Assembly: GCA_037043455.1 (NCBI GenBank)
Contig: JAWPHD010005600.1
Span: 1 to 64,000, forward strand
DNA: 64,000 nt
Reading direction: 5' to 3'
Source: Cyrtodaria siliqua
Taxonomy: Eukaryota; Mollusca; Bivalvia; Adapedonta; Hiatellidae
The position numbers and the translations under genes were made by a program. Shown here piece by piece: positions 44,201 to 47,834 of this stretch. Under the pieces are notes generated by a model that made no database searches, was not told the DNA's origin, and saw only the letters and a program-made list of their open reading frames with translations. Position 1 is the first letter of the stretch. The number at the start of each line of letters is the position of its first letter.

Positions 44201-44872
44201 AAGTGTCACATGTAGTAAAGTGTCACATGCACACATGTAGTAAAGTGTCACATATAGTAAATGTAACAACTACAAATAGTATAAAACGTACCCTGCCATC
44301 ATTGACATATGAGACACTATAAAACACACCAGTACAAGTCAAAAGTTAATATAAGTTACCAGTACATCCATTTCACGTTTACTAAAACAAGTAAAATCAA
44401 TAAAAAAGAAGTTACTATTTGAAAGTGTTCATCTACCTTTAAATCTTAAAGCACAGTAAAAAATAACAATAAATGCTTTGTAAAATACAGTAAAATGATA
44501 TGCATATTGACAATGCTAAAAAGCATCTCTTATACATTCTAGTGTGATAGTCATCATTTATTGTGATTAATATTGTACTGTGATAATGTTTGGATACTCT
44601 ACACTGTCACTAGTAGTAGCATTAGTAGCAGCAGCAGTAGTAGCAGCAGCAGTTGGTAGCAGTAGCAGCAAATAGTAGCAGCCACAGTAGTAGCAGCAGC
44701 CACATCAGTAGTAGAGCAGCAGTAGTAGCAGTATCAGTGGTGGTGGTGGTGGTAGTAGTAGCACTTAGCAGCAGCAGTAGTAGTAGTAGCAGCAGCAGTA
44801 GTTCTACTTAGTAGTAGTAGCAGCAGCAGCACTAGTAATAGTAGTAGCAGCAACAGCAACAGCAGCAGCAGC

Positions 44873-44907
<35 letters not shown>

Positions 44908-45041
44908 CAGCAGCACTAGCAGTAGCAGTAGTAGTAGTAGTAGTAGTAGTAGTAGAAGTAGCAGTAGTAGTAGTAGTGGTAGTAGTAACAGCAGCAGAAG
45001 TTAGAAATAGTAGTAGTAGTAGCAGCAATAGTAGTAGTAGC

Positions 45042-45079
<38 letters not shown>

Positions 45080-45236
45080 TAGTAGTAGTAGTAGCAACAG
45101 TAGTAGTAGTATTAGCAACATTAGCAGCAGTAGAAGTAGCAGCAGCAGTAGTAATAACCATAGTAATAGTAGTAGCAGCAGCAGCAGCAATAGTAGTAGG
45201 TGTAGTAGCAGCAATAGTAGTAGGAGTAGTAGCAGC

Positions 45237-45277
<41 letters not shown>

Positions 45278-45568
45278 CAACAGTAGTAGTAGTAGCAGCA
45301 GCAGTAATAGTAGTAGTAGTAGTATTAGTACCAGTAGTAATAATAAAATTAGTAGCAGTAGTGTAAGTGATATTAGTAGTAGATCTGGTAGTGTTAGTAG
45401 TAGCAGCAAAATGTGTGCAAGATGTGTATAATATGTCAATTTTACTTACGGTTTACTTGATGACAGATTGGCGATAGCGCAGATCTCGCGTTTCTTTGGT
45501 GTTTGGAGATCATCCCTTGTTTGGAGATCATCCCTGTAATCGCAGCGATCAGTCTTCAATGCGGCCAT
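2098..45568 (-). CDS. RPA1-like tandem OB-fold protein with C-terminal DUF4211-like domain (whole gene, 15 exons)
   Basis: The coding exons join to 2133 nt encoding 710 residues plus a stop. Residues 41-150 resemble RPA1 DNA-binding domain A (WPICARV at 45-51, LQDTSGRIEALAY, F67). Residues 164-262 resemble domain B (DVIGV, LALRD, VALWG with W205, KFQGK with F231, then VNPTVPE). RPA1's N-terminal protein-interaction domain and its zinc-containing domain C are absent. Residues 264-490 form an acidic, Ser/Asp-rich linker with basic clusters at 325-334 and 378-387. Residues about 490-665 resemble DUF4211 of CCDC82-type proteins (W542, KYPRF, C575-x2-C578, G..YN, RVG.C..R...YHKL at 615-630). The likely role is nuclear single-stranded DNA binding, which is an inference from the OB folds. 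The start is the first ATG after an in-frame TAA 9 nt upstream, in a good Kozak context. The exon model is a manual prediction. Confidence 0.85.
2629..2739. repeat. Foldback element (intron 14)
   Basis: The arms tccgagccttctctgacc and ggtcagagaaggctcgga are near-perfect inverted copies with a T-rich loop. No coding capacity. Confidence 0.7.
2808..3355 (+). repeat. 47 bp minisatellite (intron 14)
   Basis: About 12 units contain gttcaatgttaccatacccc and agtaactgtacatgta, with the 47 bp period confirmed at 3061 and 3108. Units differ by small indels. Open frames here are repeat artefacts. The stretch 3356-3970 holds no recognisable feature. Confidence 0.9.
3971..4149. repeat. Foldback element, 179 bp (intron 14)
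   Basis: Arms begin actatctacttctgtt and end aacagaagtagatagt, and inside both arms carry agtaaactattgacc. The same internal motif occurs in the foldback at 19615-19779, so the two are related. Confidence 0.75.
4241..9315 (+). repeat. 30 bp satellite array, 5 kb (intron 14)
   Basis: Roughly 150 copies of a unit reading atgatgattatatttgacac plus tgaaggcctt, with 27-28 bp variants. Subfamilies differ at ttgacac/ttgaaac and at ccttatg/ccatatg/tcatatatg. An 87 bp higher-order unit repeats at 5777, 5864 and 5951, and a 266 bp direct duplication links 7584 and 7850. The array is interrupted at 6467-7067. Where the period stays at 30 it reads as MMIIFDTEGL-type decapeptides. This is a by-product of the period and not taken as a gene. 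Confidence 0.95.
6467..7067. mobile_element. 601 bp insertion in the 30 bp satellite, with terminal hairpins
   Basis: Satellite sequence stops near 6466 and resumes at 7068. The insert starts with a 141 bp foldback (6477-6617; arms with gacatgggctcacattccctg-like sequence) and ends near a short hairpin (7008-7031, cgtagacatg/catgtctacg). Both hairpins contain acatgggctca. No clear target duplication or reading frame was found, so its class is unknown. Confidence 0.6.
9395..9454 (-). CDS. Exon 14, short exon
   Basis: The acceptor is tatattgtag|T and the donor AAAAAG|gtaact, 60 nt, phase 0. It encodes residues 645-664 (LQENNNNPDAVVKDKEFMKK), polar and probably helical. It is separated from exon 15 by 7.2 kb of mostly satellite. 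Confidence 0.78.
10228..10428 (+). repeat. Diverged direct repeat (intron 13)
   Basis: Two copies about 123 bp apart share gatat.ctgcaatatgg and agaacatgttactcaagtaa. A hairpin (ggatatctgtcatatctgca against tgcagatatggtatatcc) precedes it. The surrounding 9455-10770 is otherwise AT-rich intron. Confidence 0.5.
10773..10856. repeat. Foldback element (intron 13)
   Basis: The arms aggttattagatttatattg and caatacaaatctaataacct pair around a 40 bp loop. No target duplication is obvious. Confidence 0.6.
11170..11670 (+). repeat. Dispersed repeat with ~135 bp core (intron 13)
   Basis: Two to three diverged units contain gttttatgaaaagg.gcataactctgc. The element ends in gacagacgacgaggatggatgacgg. 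No reading frame. Confidence 0.6.
11680..13172 (+). mobile_element. Non-autonomous element with ~320 bp tandem core
   Basis: It begins aacaagaggtcaacgacctt-like, then gaagctctactgat, and ends gctctgctgatc...atcagtagagct. Inside are four to five units with caaagatggcc, ggccatcttgaatttcc and gtttcatgaaaatccgtc. The edges carry short inverted motifs (ctctactgat/atcagtagag). The layout, unique ends around a tandem core, recalls pearl/Helentron-type non-autonomous elements of bivalves, which is an inference. A short CA run sits at 12410-12434. It ends about 65 bp before exon 13. Confidence 0.65.
13237..13350 (-). CDS. Exon 13, DUF4211-like domain core motif
   Basis: The acceptor is acttaatag|G (a weak pyrimidine tract) and the donor AAG|gtgagg, 114 nt, phase 0. 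It encodes residues 607-644. DFRVGCFCFTRAKLYHKLYH matches the most characteristic stretch remembered for CCDC82 (RVG.VC..RT..YHKL.H). C620 and H628 could complete a metal site with C575 and C578, which is an inference. The opposite strand is open by chance at 13174-13389. Confidence 0.8.
13840..14021 (-). mobile_element. tRNA-derived SINE
   Basis: On the minus strand 14021-13942 reads like a tRNA with an A box (tggccgaatggttaa) and a B box (gggttcgaatccc). A non-tRNA tail follows to 13840. A similar tail (gtagaggcaggataggcag) occurs on the plus strand near 61736-61800. It is not scored as a functional tRNA because the anticodon arm is irregular. Confidence 0.6.
14098..14222. repeat. Foldback element (intron 12)
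   Basis: The arms gtatccggttcagataggga and tccctatctgaaccggatac are near-perfect and extend through ggtataa/ttatacc. No coding capacity. Confidence 0.7.
14515..14765 (+). mobile_element. Foldback MITE family F1, copy 1
   Basis: It begins tactttccagtgaaatag and contains ttttcattgtttatatttca and agtatataataaat, then a foldback whose arms are gaatataggatttattttca and tgaaaataaatcctatattc. Related copies lie at 26225-26540 (inverted) and 29873-30185. The stretch 14766-15020 shows only a lone B-box-like gttcaaatctc near 14933. Confidence 0.65.
15021..15551 (-). repeat. 39 bp minisatellite carrying copies of the exon 12 splice donor
   Basis: Fourteen units on the minus strand read gtatgtccatatcatagtgt, then acacttactgcaggaacag. 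The unit abutting exon 12 contains its real donor GAACAG|gtatgt. About eleven others keep gtatgt preceded by AACAG, AACGG, AACAT or TACAG, and two have lost it. The 39 bp period keeps one frame open for over 100 codons. This is read as a repeat and not as exon. Confidence 0.92.
15552..15641 (-). CDS. Exon 12, DUF4211-like domain with CQAC motif
   Basis: The acceptor is ttctgcag|G and the donor GAACAG|gtatgt, 90 nt, phase 0. It encodes residues 577-606. C578 completes CQAC, and GNPYN follows at the spacing of the GK.YN motif in CCDC82-type proteins. The last nine bases plus the donor are copied many times in the adjacent 39 bp minisatellite. Confidence 0.84.
15956..16128 (+). mobile_element. 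MITE with TTAA target duplication, copy 1
   Basis: TTAA at 15956-15959 and 16125-16128 flanks a 165 bp element with inverted ends cccttaacccgcta/tagcgggttaaggg. TTAA duplications suggest a piggyBac-type transposase. A second copy, inverted, is at 35285-35471. Confidence 0.7.
16169..16255 (-). CDS. Exon 11, DUF4211-like domain
   Basis: The acceptor is gtgttttcag|G and the donor GTCAG|gtaaga, 87 nt, phase 0 at both ends. It encodes residues 548-576 including KYPRFEI and the first cysteine (C575) of the CQAC motif completed by exon 12. A TTAA-flanked MITE (15960-16124) lies about 45 nt downstream of the donor. Confidence 0.84.
16406..17045 (+). repeat. 12 bp microsatellite (aacaataaatac)n in intron 10
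   Basis: About 50 imperfect copies of aacaataaatac with aaac, tata and tgc variants. The long minus-strand frames across it are low-complexity artefacts. Confidence 0.93.
17050..17170 (+). repeat. Fragment of dispersed repeat R3
   Basis: tgacaataaggatactgcct, ttggaatcgtcagtggca and ccaaacctcactcttacc also occur at 23630-23725. The family appears linked to the LINE at 58 kb because its neighbouring part (caggaaatgtagc...accaaaaacac) recurs at 58098. Confidence 0.55.
17279..17367 (-). CDS. Exon 10, DUF4211-like domain
   Basis: The acceptor is ttcttttag|A and the donor CAAG|gtaaat, 89 nt. It encodes residues 519-547 after the split codon D518. QSLEKKIHG and LAWCKAFK match the pattern LE..V....W...Y before the YP motif in CCDC82-type proteins (remembered pattern). 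Confidence 0.84.
17368..19614. other. Intron 9, left part, no recognisable feature
   Basis: AT-rich intron. A short segment (18835-19020) with gtacctgggcac and ccaggaacgcccctgctggt resembles 63010-63055, so it is probably an old dispersed repeat. I see no further exon here. Confidence 0.4.
19615..19779. repeat. Foldback element, 165 bp (intron 9)
   Basis: The outer arms acagttattgaatg and cattcaataactgt and the inner arms ggaaggatcatgtgaactat and atagttcacatgatccttcc give a long hairpin. The internal agtaaaactattt resembles the foldback at 3971. Confidence 0.78.
20140..20539 (-). CDS. Exon 9, longest exon, acidic region into DUF4211-like domain
   Basis: The acceptor is ataaaatgcag|A and the donor CTTG|gtaaga, 400 nt. 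It encodes residues 385-517. YDSDDGFIDDNSED (413-426) recalls the acidic motif that precedes DUF4211 and ubinuclein-type domains. A Ser/Asp-rich low-complexity stretch (427-483) follows, then an ordered, aromatic-rich part (FGQVGFYCYWMMMK) at the proposed beginning of the DUF4211-like fold. Confidence 0.87.
20718..20868. repeat. Foldback with a repeated arm (intron 8)
   Basis: gtagagcacggtcacagctc, gttggttatttaaaca recurs at 20827-20866 as atagagtacggtttcagcga, gttggttcatttaaac. An inverted copy (agccaacttgctgtgatcag) lies between. Confidence 0.55.
21181..21280 (+). repeat. 50 bp tandem duplication
   Basis: tactattgcgtgagtaaatc and the following 30 bases occur twice in a row, at 21181 and 21231, without differences, which suggests a recent event. 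Confidence 0.85.
21440..21780 (+). repeat. Element fragment and 100 bp direct duplication
   Basis: aagaggtcaatgaccttgaa at 21445 starts a truncated copy of the tandem-core element family. gttgaattacttaaaaacca through ttgaccctgattgta then occurs at 21611 and again at 21711, separated by a gacagacagacagc run. Confidence 0.65.
21995..23430 (+). mobile_element. Non-autonomous element with ~160 bp tandem core (family of 1-485)
   Basis: It starts aacaagaggcccaagagggc, tgtatcgctctactgg. A tRNA-like B box (gggttcaaatctc, minus strand, 22381-22440) lies inside, and six diverged 160 bp units run from 22440. It ends acggacagacgacggacaac. Poly(A)-rich DNA at 22240-22335 separates the head from the core. 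Confidence 0.7.
23500..23760 (+). repeat. Dispersed repeat R3, longer copy
   Basis: aggaaatgtagctttcacag and accaaaaacacaaattaaaac match 58098-58150 ahead of the LINE. The following part matches 17050-17170. A piece at 24000-24060 (acaatctgtcc...gacaaagaggaaagca) matches 61370-61425. Probably pieces of one LINE-associated repeat. The rest of 23761-24844 shows nothing recognisable. Confidence 0.55.
24845..24975 (-). CDS. Exon 8, linker
   Basis: The acceptor is ttttcctag|A and the donor CCGG|gtaaga. It encodes residues 342-384. CTIVYTPPVSP is a second SIM-like segment with a proline-directed phosphosite-like context. The exon ends in KKKKFNR, which with the start of exon 9 makes the basic cluster 378-387. 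Confidence 0.85.
25344..25483 (-). CDS. Exon 7, acidic linker with SIM-like motif and basic cluster
   Basis: The acceptor is ttttaatcag|T and the donor GAAG|gtatat. It encodes residues 295-340 with split codons S294 and D341. EVVEIMDDSD (300-309) looks like a SUMO-interaction motif followed by acidic residues. RSTKKKNQRR (325-334) could be a nuclear localization signal. Both roles are inferred. Confidence 0.85.
25689..25713 (-). other. Candidate 25 nt cassette exon that would cause a stop
   Basis: The minus strand shows ttttatttcaccag|, 25 nt, then |gtacta. Inclusion between exons 6 and 7 would shift the frame and give TGA within four codons. It is therefore either a poison exon or chance splice-like sequence. 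Confidence 0.3.
26225..26540 (-). mobile_element. Foldback MITE family F1, copy 2 (inverted)
   Basis: It carries the same foldback arms (gtgaatataggattt/aaatcctatattcac) followed by inverted copies of the F1 body, including tatatactcacaaccttgaa, atgcgccaaaacaa, aatataaggtttta and ttcactggaaagtata. Confidence 0.68.
26566..26667. repeat. Foldback element
   Basis: ttatagcatactttttcgag pairs with a diverged ctcgtatgcg...aaatatgctataa right arm, and tgatttatat with agtataaatc. Fragments of the same motif (catttatagcacgg) occur near 26990. Confidence 0.5.
27160..27237 (+). mobile_element. tRNA-Asp-like sequence (SINE head or pseudogene)
   Basis: The A box region taacctaatggtaatgca, the anticodon loop ttGTCaa (GTC at 27196-27198) and the B box ggaattcgaatccc fit a tRNA-Asp shape. 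The acceptor stem does not pair well, so a functional gene is unlikely. Confidence 0.5.
27332..27424. repeat. Foldback element
   Basis: The arms atagagcatgagtcttgcac and gtgcaaaactcatgctctat pair, and so do ataatgcac/gtgcattat. The loop is short. Confidence 0.7.
27586..27740. repeat. Foldback element
   Basis: The arms attatttaactgctgggatc, gattatagggaaatccttc and gaaggatttccatataatcg, agtccagcagttaattaat pair over about 45 bp. A chance open frame spans it. Confidence 0.65.
28045..28228 (-). CDS. Exon 6, end of OB fold B and start of acidic linker
   Basis: The acceptor is atttatttcag|G and the donor GACAG|gtacca. It encodes residues 233-293. KIQLSTTPRSSIEVNPTVPE matches the last strand and the NPDIPE motif of RPA1 DBD-B. 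From about residue 264 the sequence becomes disordered and acidic (NSDNDEDRE). Confidence 0.86.
28243..29826 (+). mobile_element. Non-autonomous element with ~319 bp tandem core, four to five units
   Basis: Same family as 11680-13172. The head is aacaagaggtcaatgacctt plus gaagctctactgat. Core units repeat near 28472, 28791, 29110 and 29428, and the tail is agacggacgccgcaccacgg, cataagctctgctgatc, ending atcagtagagctaaaa. It starts only about 15 bp upstream of the exon 6 acceptor. Confidence 0.7.
29873..30185 (+). mobile_element. Foldback MITE family F1, copy 3
   Basis: tatactttccagtgaa, aaccttatattttcattg, tttcacatgtgaaataccga, gtttcaaggttgtgagtata, then foldback arms gtgaatataggatttatttt and aaaataaatcctatattcac. 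It is the most complete of the three copies. Confidence 0.7.
30506..30636 (+). repeat. 29 bp minisatellite, four and a half units
   Basis: gtgatctgtagcatgcacgc, tccccattt repeats at 30506, 30535, 30564 and 30593, with a partial unit at 30622. Confidence 0.9.
30787..31194. mobile_element. Possible hAT-like MITE
   Basis: The ends tagtgttg...cgatta and cgattcccaacacta are inverted, with a 408 bp AT-rich interior and gatcgatc motifs. A flanking 8 bp duplication is not evident, so the class is uncertain. Confidence 0.4.
31669..31741 (-). CDS. Exon 5, OB fold B middle
   Basis: The acceptor is ctattgcag|G and the donor CAGG|gtaatt, 73 nt. It encodes residues 209-232. DPVMAFKQIKLGKFQG fits the RPA1 strand QPVLAIKGARVSDFGG, with F231 at the second stacking position. 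Joining exons 4 and 5 leaves no gap in the RPA1 comparison. Confidence 0.86.
32133..32266 (-). CDS. Exon 4, OB fold B first half (RPA1 DBD-B-like)
   Basis: The acceptor is ctgttttag|A and the donor CAT|gtaata. It encodes residues 164-208. DVIGVMVEEG, AFKQLALRDQ and IIDVALWGNH correspond to the DIIGI, RNIYLMD and VTATLWGED strands of RPA1 DBD-B. W205 is at the position of a known DNA-stacking tryptophan. Confidence 0.87.
32475..35278 (+). repeat. 33-35 bp minisatellite array, 2.8 kb (intron 3)
   Basis: About 80 units of tttactgtcatgtactgtat, ggctgacattgctga with 33, 34 and 35 bp variants (tgactgctga; gtaataatgg). A block beginning tactatatgg recurs at 33661 and 34427, a 766 bp higher-order duplication. 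Short frames reading MTVNQQSAIQY on the minus strand are artefacts. Confidence 0.93.
35285..35471 (-). mobile_element. MITE with TTAA target duplication, copy 2
   Basis: TTAA at 35285-35288 and 35468-35471. The ends are tccttaacccgct/agcaggttaaggg, and the body is the inverse of 15960-16124 (aaagcctttgcatccatt; ggaatggtcttaattcaaa). It sits directly at the end of the minisatellite. Confidence 0.7.
35671..35866 (-). CDS. Exon 3, end of OB fold A and inter-OB linker
   Basis: The acceptor is tgttttcag|T and the donor CTAG|gtgagg. It encodes residues 99-163. LYYIEGAGLK matches the RPA1 segment VYYFSKGTLK, but the phenylalanine that stacks on DNA in RPA1 is isoleucine here (I102). HEFEMLLQNSTKITKC matches the end of DBD-A. 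The exon ends in an acidic stretch leading into the second OB fold. Confidence 0.87.
36036..36887 (+). mobile_element. Non-autonomous element with ~320 bp tandem core, two units
   Basis: Third full copy of the family at 11680 and 28243, with the same head (aagaggtcaataaccttgaa) and tail (ccatggcataagctctgctg, ending atcagtagagctaaaa). The 58 bp satellite begins about 100 bp later. Confidence 0.68.
36994..42020 (+). repeat. 58 bp satellite array, 5 kb (intron 2)
   Basis: About 85 units of gtttcattgcagtcccatta, gtagtgtgtgagttatgctc, cctctatcattgtgtgaa. A 249 bp higher-order unit marked by cccattattattatttttac repeats at 38783, 39032 and 39281. Longer non-array sequence (caataactctaatttgaatg, cacttcctcttattgccctc) occurs at 39300-39420 and 41860-41985 and looks like the dispersed element from which the 58 bp unit was amplified. 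Confidence 0.94.
42347..42521 (-). CDS. Exon 2, OB fold A (RPA1 DBD-A-like)
   Basis: The acceptor is ttattttacag|G and the donor AAG|gtttgt. It encodes residues 41-98. The run WPICARVVQKS followed by YFKVQLQDTSGRIEALAY and FYKQLEINK follows RPA1 DBD-A closely. F67 sits where RPA1 has a base-stacking phenylalanine. Confidence 0.88.
42660..44262 (+). repeat. 17 bp minisatellite array (intron 1)
   Basis: About 70 units of agtaaagtgtcacatat with cacatgt, cacaagt and aaatgtc variants. It starts about 140 bp from the exon 2 acceptor and is interrupted by an insertion at 43204-43560. Confidence 0.93.
43204..43560. mobile_element. 357 bp MITE with CAGGGCTTTTTT ends
   Basis: Inverted termini cagggctttttt/aaaaaagccctg and interior gggaagagggccagg against a diverged right side. 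CAGGG ends are typical of hAT elements, but no clean 8 bp duplication is visible because both flanks are satellite. Confidence 0.55.
44610..45412 (+). repeat. Trinucleotide array (agc/agt)n in intron 1
   Basis: An 800 bp mixture of tag, cag and rarer tgg triplets, with pure tag runs (e.g. 44876-44907 and 45237-45275). It ends 38 bp from the exon 1 donor. Poly-Ser and poly-Leu frames here are artefacts. The stretch 44263-44609 shows nothing else. Confidence 0.95.
45450..45568 (-). CDS. Exon 1 of RPA1-like/DUF4211 gene (start codon)
   Basis: ATG at 45568 lies in the context acaaaATGG and is preceded in frame by TAA. The exon encodes residues 1-39 plus two bases of P40 and contains a short internal duplication (RDDLQT twice). 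The donor is CC|gtaagt, a near-consensus site, giving a phase 2 intron that joins exon 2 exactly. The sequence around the ATG (AAAATGGCCGC) resembles a YY1 site. No TATA box is evident upstream. Confidence 0.85.
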
Positions 45569-46058
45569 TTTGTTTTAGAATACTAGTTTTGCAACTGTAA
45601 AGGGCACACTTTTTCAACTAATGATATTTCCGAACCTTGACTGATATTGTCAGTATTGACCTATATACAGTAAACTTCCTGTTATCCTAGTAAGAAGAAA
45701 TCCTGTGGTAAAGATAAATATATAAGCAGTGCAGGTACATCGTGTATTTACCATTAAACTTGTTATTAACTGAGTATTCCGCATCAACTGAAAAACCGTT
45801 ATTCTAAAAATAGATCTATGGTCGAGCTATTTATAGAAATGGATTCCCATAAATTGCGAAACGAAACGAAATAGAACGAAACAACACGAAAGTATACATA
45901 CATTAATTAAGTGGTGAGTTAAACACAGTTAACTATATGTTCCCACGAAGATGGGAAAATCGTCTCAAAAAAATAATTGTGCTTAACTTTTGCCCAATCG
46001 TTATCCAAATAAAATATCCTTTAATAGTGCCTGTTCAACATTATGCTAAACGAGTTTC
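45569..46058 (-). promoter_or_regulatory. Presumed promoter/5' flank of the RPA1-like gene
   Basis: Sequence upstream of ATG 45568 has no clear TATA box. An in-frame TAA ends 7 nt before the ATG, closing the upstream frame. Location is inferred only from the gene model. Confidence 0.35.
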
Positions 46059-46124
46059 AGCGGGAGGATATAAACCCACGACCTCGATCCCGCTTGCGAG
46101 GCGGACGCTCTGCCACTAGGCCTA
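46059..46124 (-). mobile_element. tRNA-Ala-like sequence (SINE head)
   Basis: The minus strand reads ggcctagtggcagagcgtcc, gcctCGCaagcggg, then gtgggtttatatcctcccgc. The A box and anticodon stem-loop (CGC) are good. The B box is degenerate (gggtttatatcct), so it is more likely a SINE head than a tRNA gene. Confidence 0.5.
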
Positions 46125-47060
46125 GAAATCACAGAGCTGTACCTAGAATATATTACATTAAGAAACTAGGAGAAAAATAGGACGAAGAAATACGGGACGG
46201 GGTAGAGCGGATGGTAGTCAGGGCGGCGGAAAAATGAGAGCGAGACTAGAGGCACCATCTGACCACACAACAGTTTCAAGTTTACTACAGAGTATGCATA
46301 AACATGCACTGAAGTTTAAAGACATGTATTTCTTGAAAAAAAAACAACAAAAAAAAAAAAACATCTAGATCTACTTTCACTTTTACTGATTATCATTTAC
46401 GAGTGGTAGATACCGTTTAATGACGTTGAAATGTAGTTTTTAAAGCTAAAATTAAATCAATTATATAAGTTGTTTAACTCAAATAAACATGATAAAATAT
46501 ACATTAATTCAAGTGTATCACTTATTAATCGTACACTACGTACTTTCGATTTCAAAGTATTATCGTAAATACTATATATAGCACCTTTACCCAAGCAAAT
46601 GTCAATATTCTAACAATGTTTTTAATACATAAACATCTTGAAACAACTTCCCTCGATCAAAGACCTAATAACAAATATAATATTATGTCTGTGCCTCGAT
46701 ACAGCTTAATATACATACATGAGCTGATTGCAGCTTTGAGTTCTCCGGAGCACAAACTATAGCGAAAAATGAGAGCGGCTGCACCTCATCGTAATCGGCA
46801 ATATTATTATCACTCATAATACTTGCTTACAATACACGTACCTTAGAAGAGATCGAACATTGGCAACGAGATTTTATAGTACGCACGAGAAGCGCGAATA
46901 CATCGTTTAAGTACATGATGTCATAATTCAATCTCTACCCAGAGTTGTCGTTCCTTGCATACACATACATGTAATGGCCTCTGGGATTCTCAACCAATCA
47001 GACACAATAAATACATAAGTCAAGGTCAAAGGAGAATTTCAGCAAATCACGATATTTAGC
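46125..47060. other. Intergenic, no recognisable feature
   Basis: AT-rich sequence with a poly(A)-like run at 46337-46362. No exon-like frame or repeat family could be recognised on either strand. Confidence 0.4.
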
Positions 47061-47265
47061 GTGTATTGTTGTCATAGGAAAAATCCATCACTGGACCGGT
47101 TGATGTTATTTTCTATCACGCCCATGACGTTTAAAGTATTAACTTAGGTAAATGGAAACTCATGTTTACTGGATTATGCTCGAGTCATCGAAAGATTCCA
47201 TCACTGGACCGGTTGATGTCATTTTTTATCACACCCATTATGCGTCATAGTGTTTGAAGTATTAA
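47060..47265 (+). repeat. Direct repeat D1, left copy
   Basis: ccatcactggaccggttgat and tttctatcacgcccat occur twice (near 47088 and 47210) with aaatggaaactcatgtttac, tggattatgctcgagtcatc between. The same unit recurs at 49655-49870, so it brackets the THAP-like region. Confidence 0.7.
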
Positions 47266-47524
47266 AGGTGAAATATGGCGTGTCTTTTGAGTATATATTC
47301 GGAAATATATATATATAATATACAATCTGTTCAAATCTTACACTTATTGGTTGTCCCGTTTTCTCACAGTAGCCAATTTTATCTCATAGCGCACACGCTT
47401 CGAGTTTCGCCCTGGTAAGTGTCACGTGATCCCGTGACGTCATTGGTACCAAACGATTAGCGGTGTCGCATTGAGTTGTATAGTATTGTCTATGTAGGAT
47501 TACGTTTTATGGTACTTGTTAAAA

Positions 47525-47834
47525 ATGCTGTGTGCCGTTGCTGGGTGAAAAAGTTTGCATAAAGAAGGACAAGATAATAACCTAAGTTTCTTTCGTTTCC
47601 CTAATCGAGATAATGATATATTAAGTCTGAAGAGTGGGTAGACCGTTACCGAAGAAAATCGCCCGACTGACGTCGAGAAAGTGGGAACCTACGAAAGACG
47701 CGCGAGTTTGTAGCAAACATTTTGAGCTGACTTCGTGGGAAGTCCATCCTTTGGTTTCATTATCTTTGAATTTGGAGAACAAAAGGCTATGCATATTAAA
47801 ATCAACAGCGGTACCAACGATATTTGACTATTAA
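47525..47834 (+). pseudogene. Decayed THAP-domain reading frame
   Basis: From ATG 47525 the frame reads MLCAVAG, then TGA where the second zinc-binding cysteine of the C2CH THAP domain is expected, then KSLHKEGQ...LSFFRFPNRDND. After frame changes near 47620-47640 it continues as RVCSKHF and LKSTAVPTIFDY, the Cys/His pair and AVPT signature of THAP domains. THAP domains bind DNA and occur in P-element-like transposases and host proteins. At least one nonsense change and one frameshift make it a pseudogene or transposon relic. The following 47840-48850 shows nothing recognisable. Confidence 0.65.

Noticed and set aside
44734..45439. Poly-Leu, poly-Ser and poly-Val frames
   Set aside because: They arise from the agc/agt trinucleotide array in intron 1.
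45689..45780. TATA-type promoter upstream of exon 1
   Set aside because: Scattered tata motifs in AT-rich DNA with no positional support for a start site.
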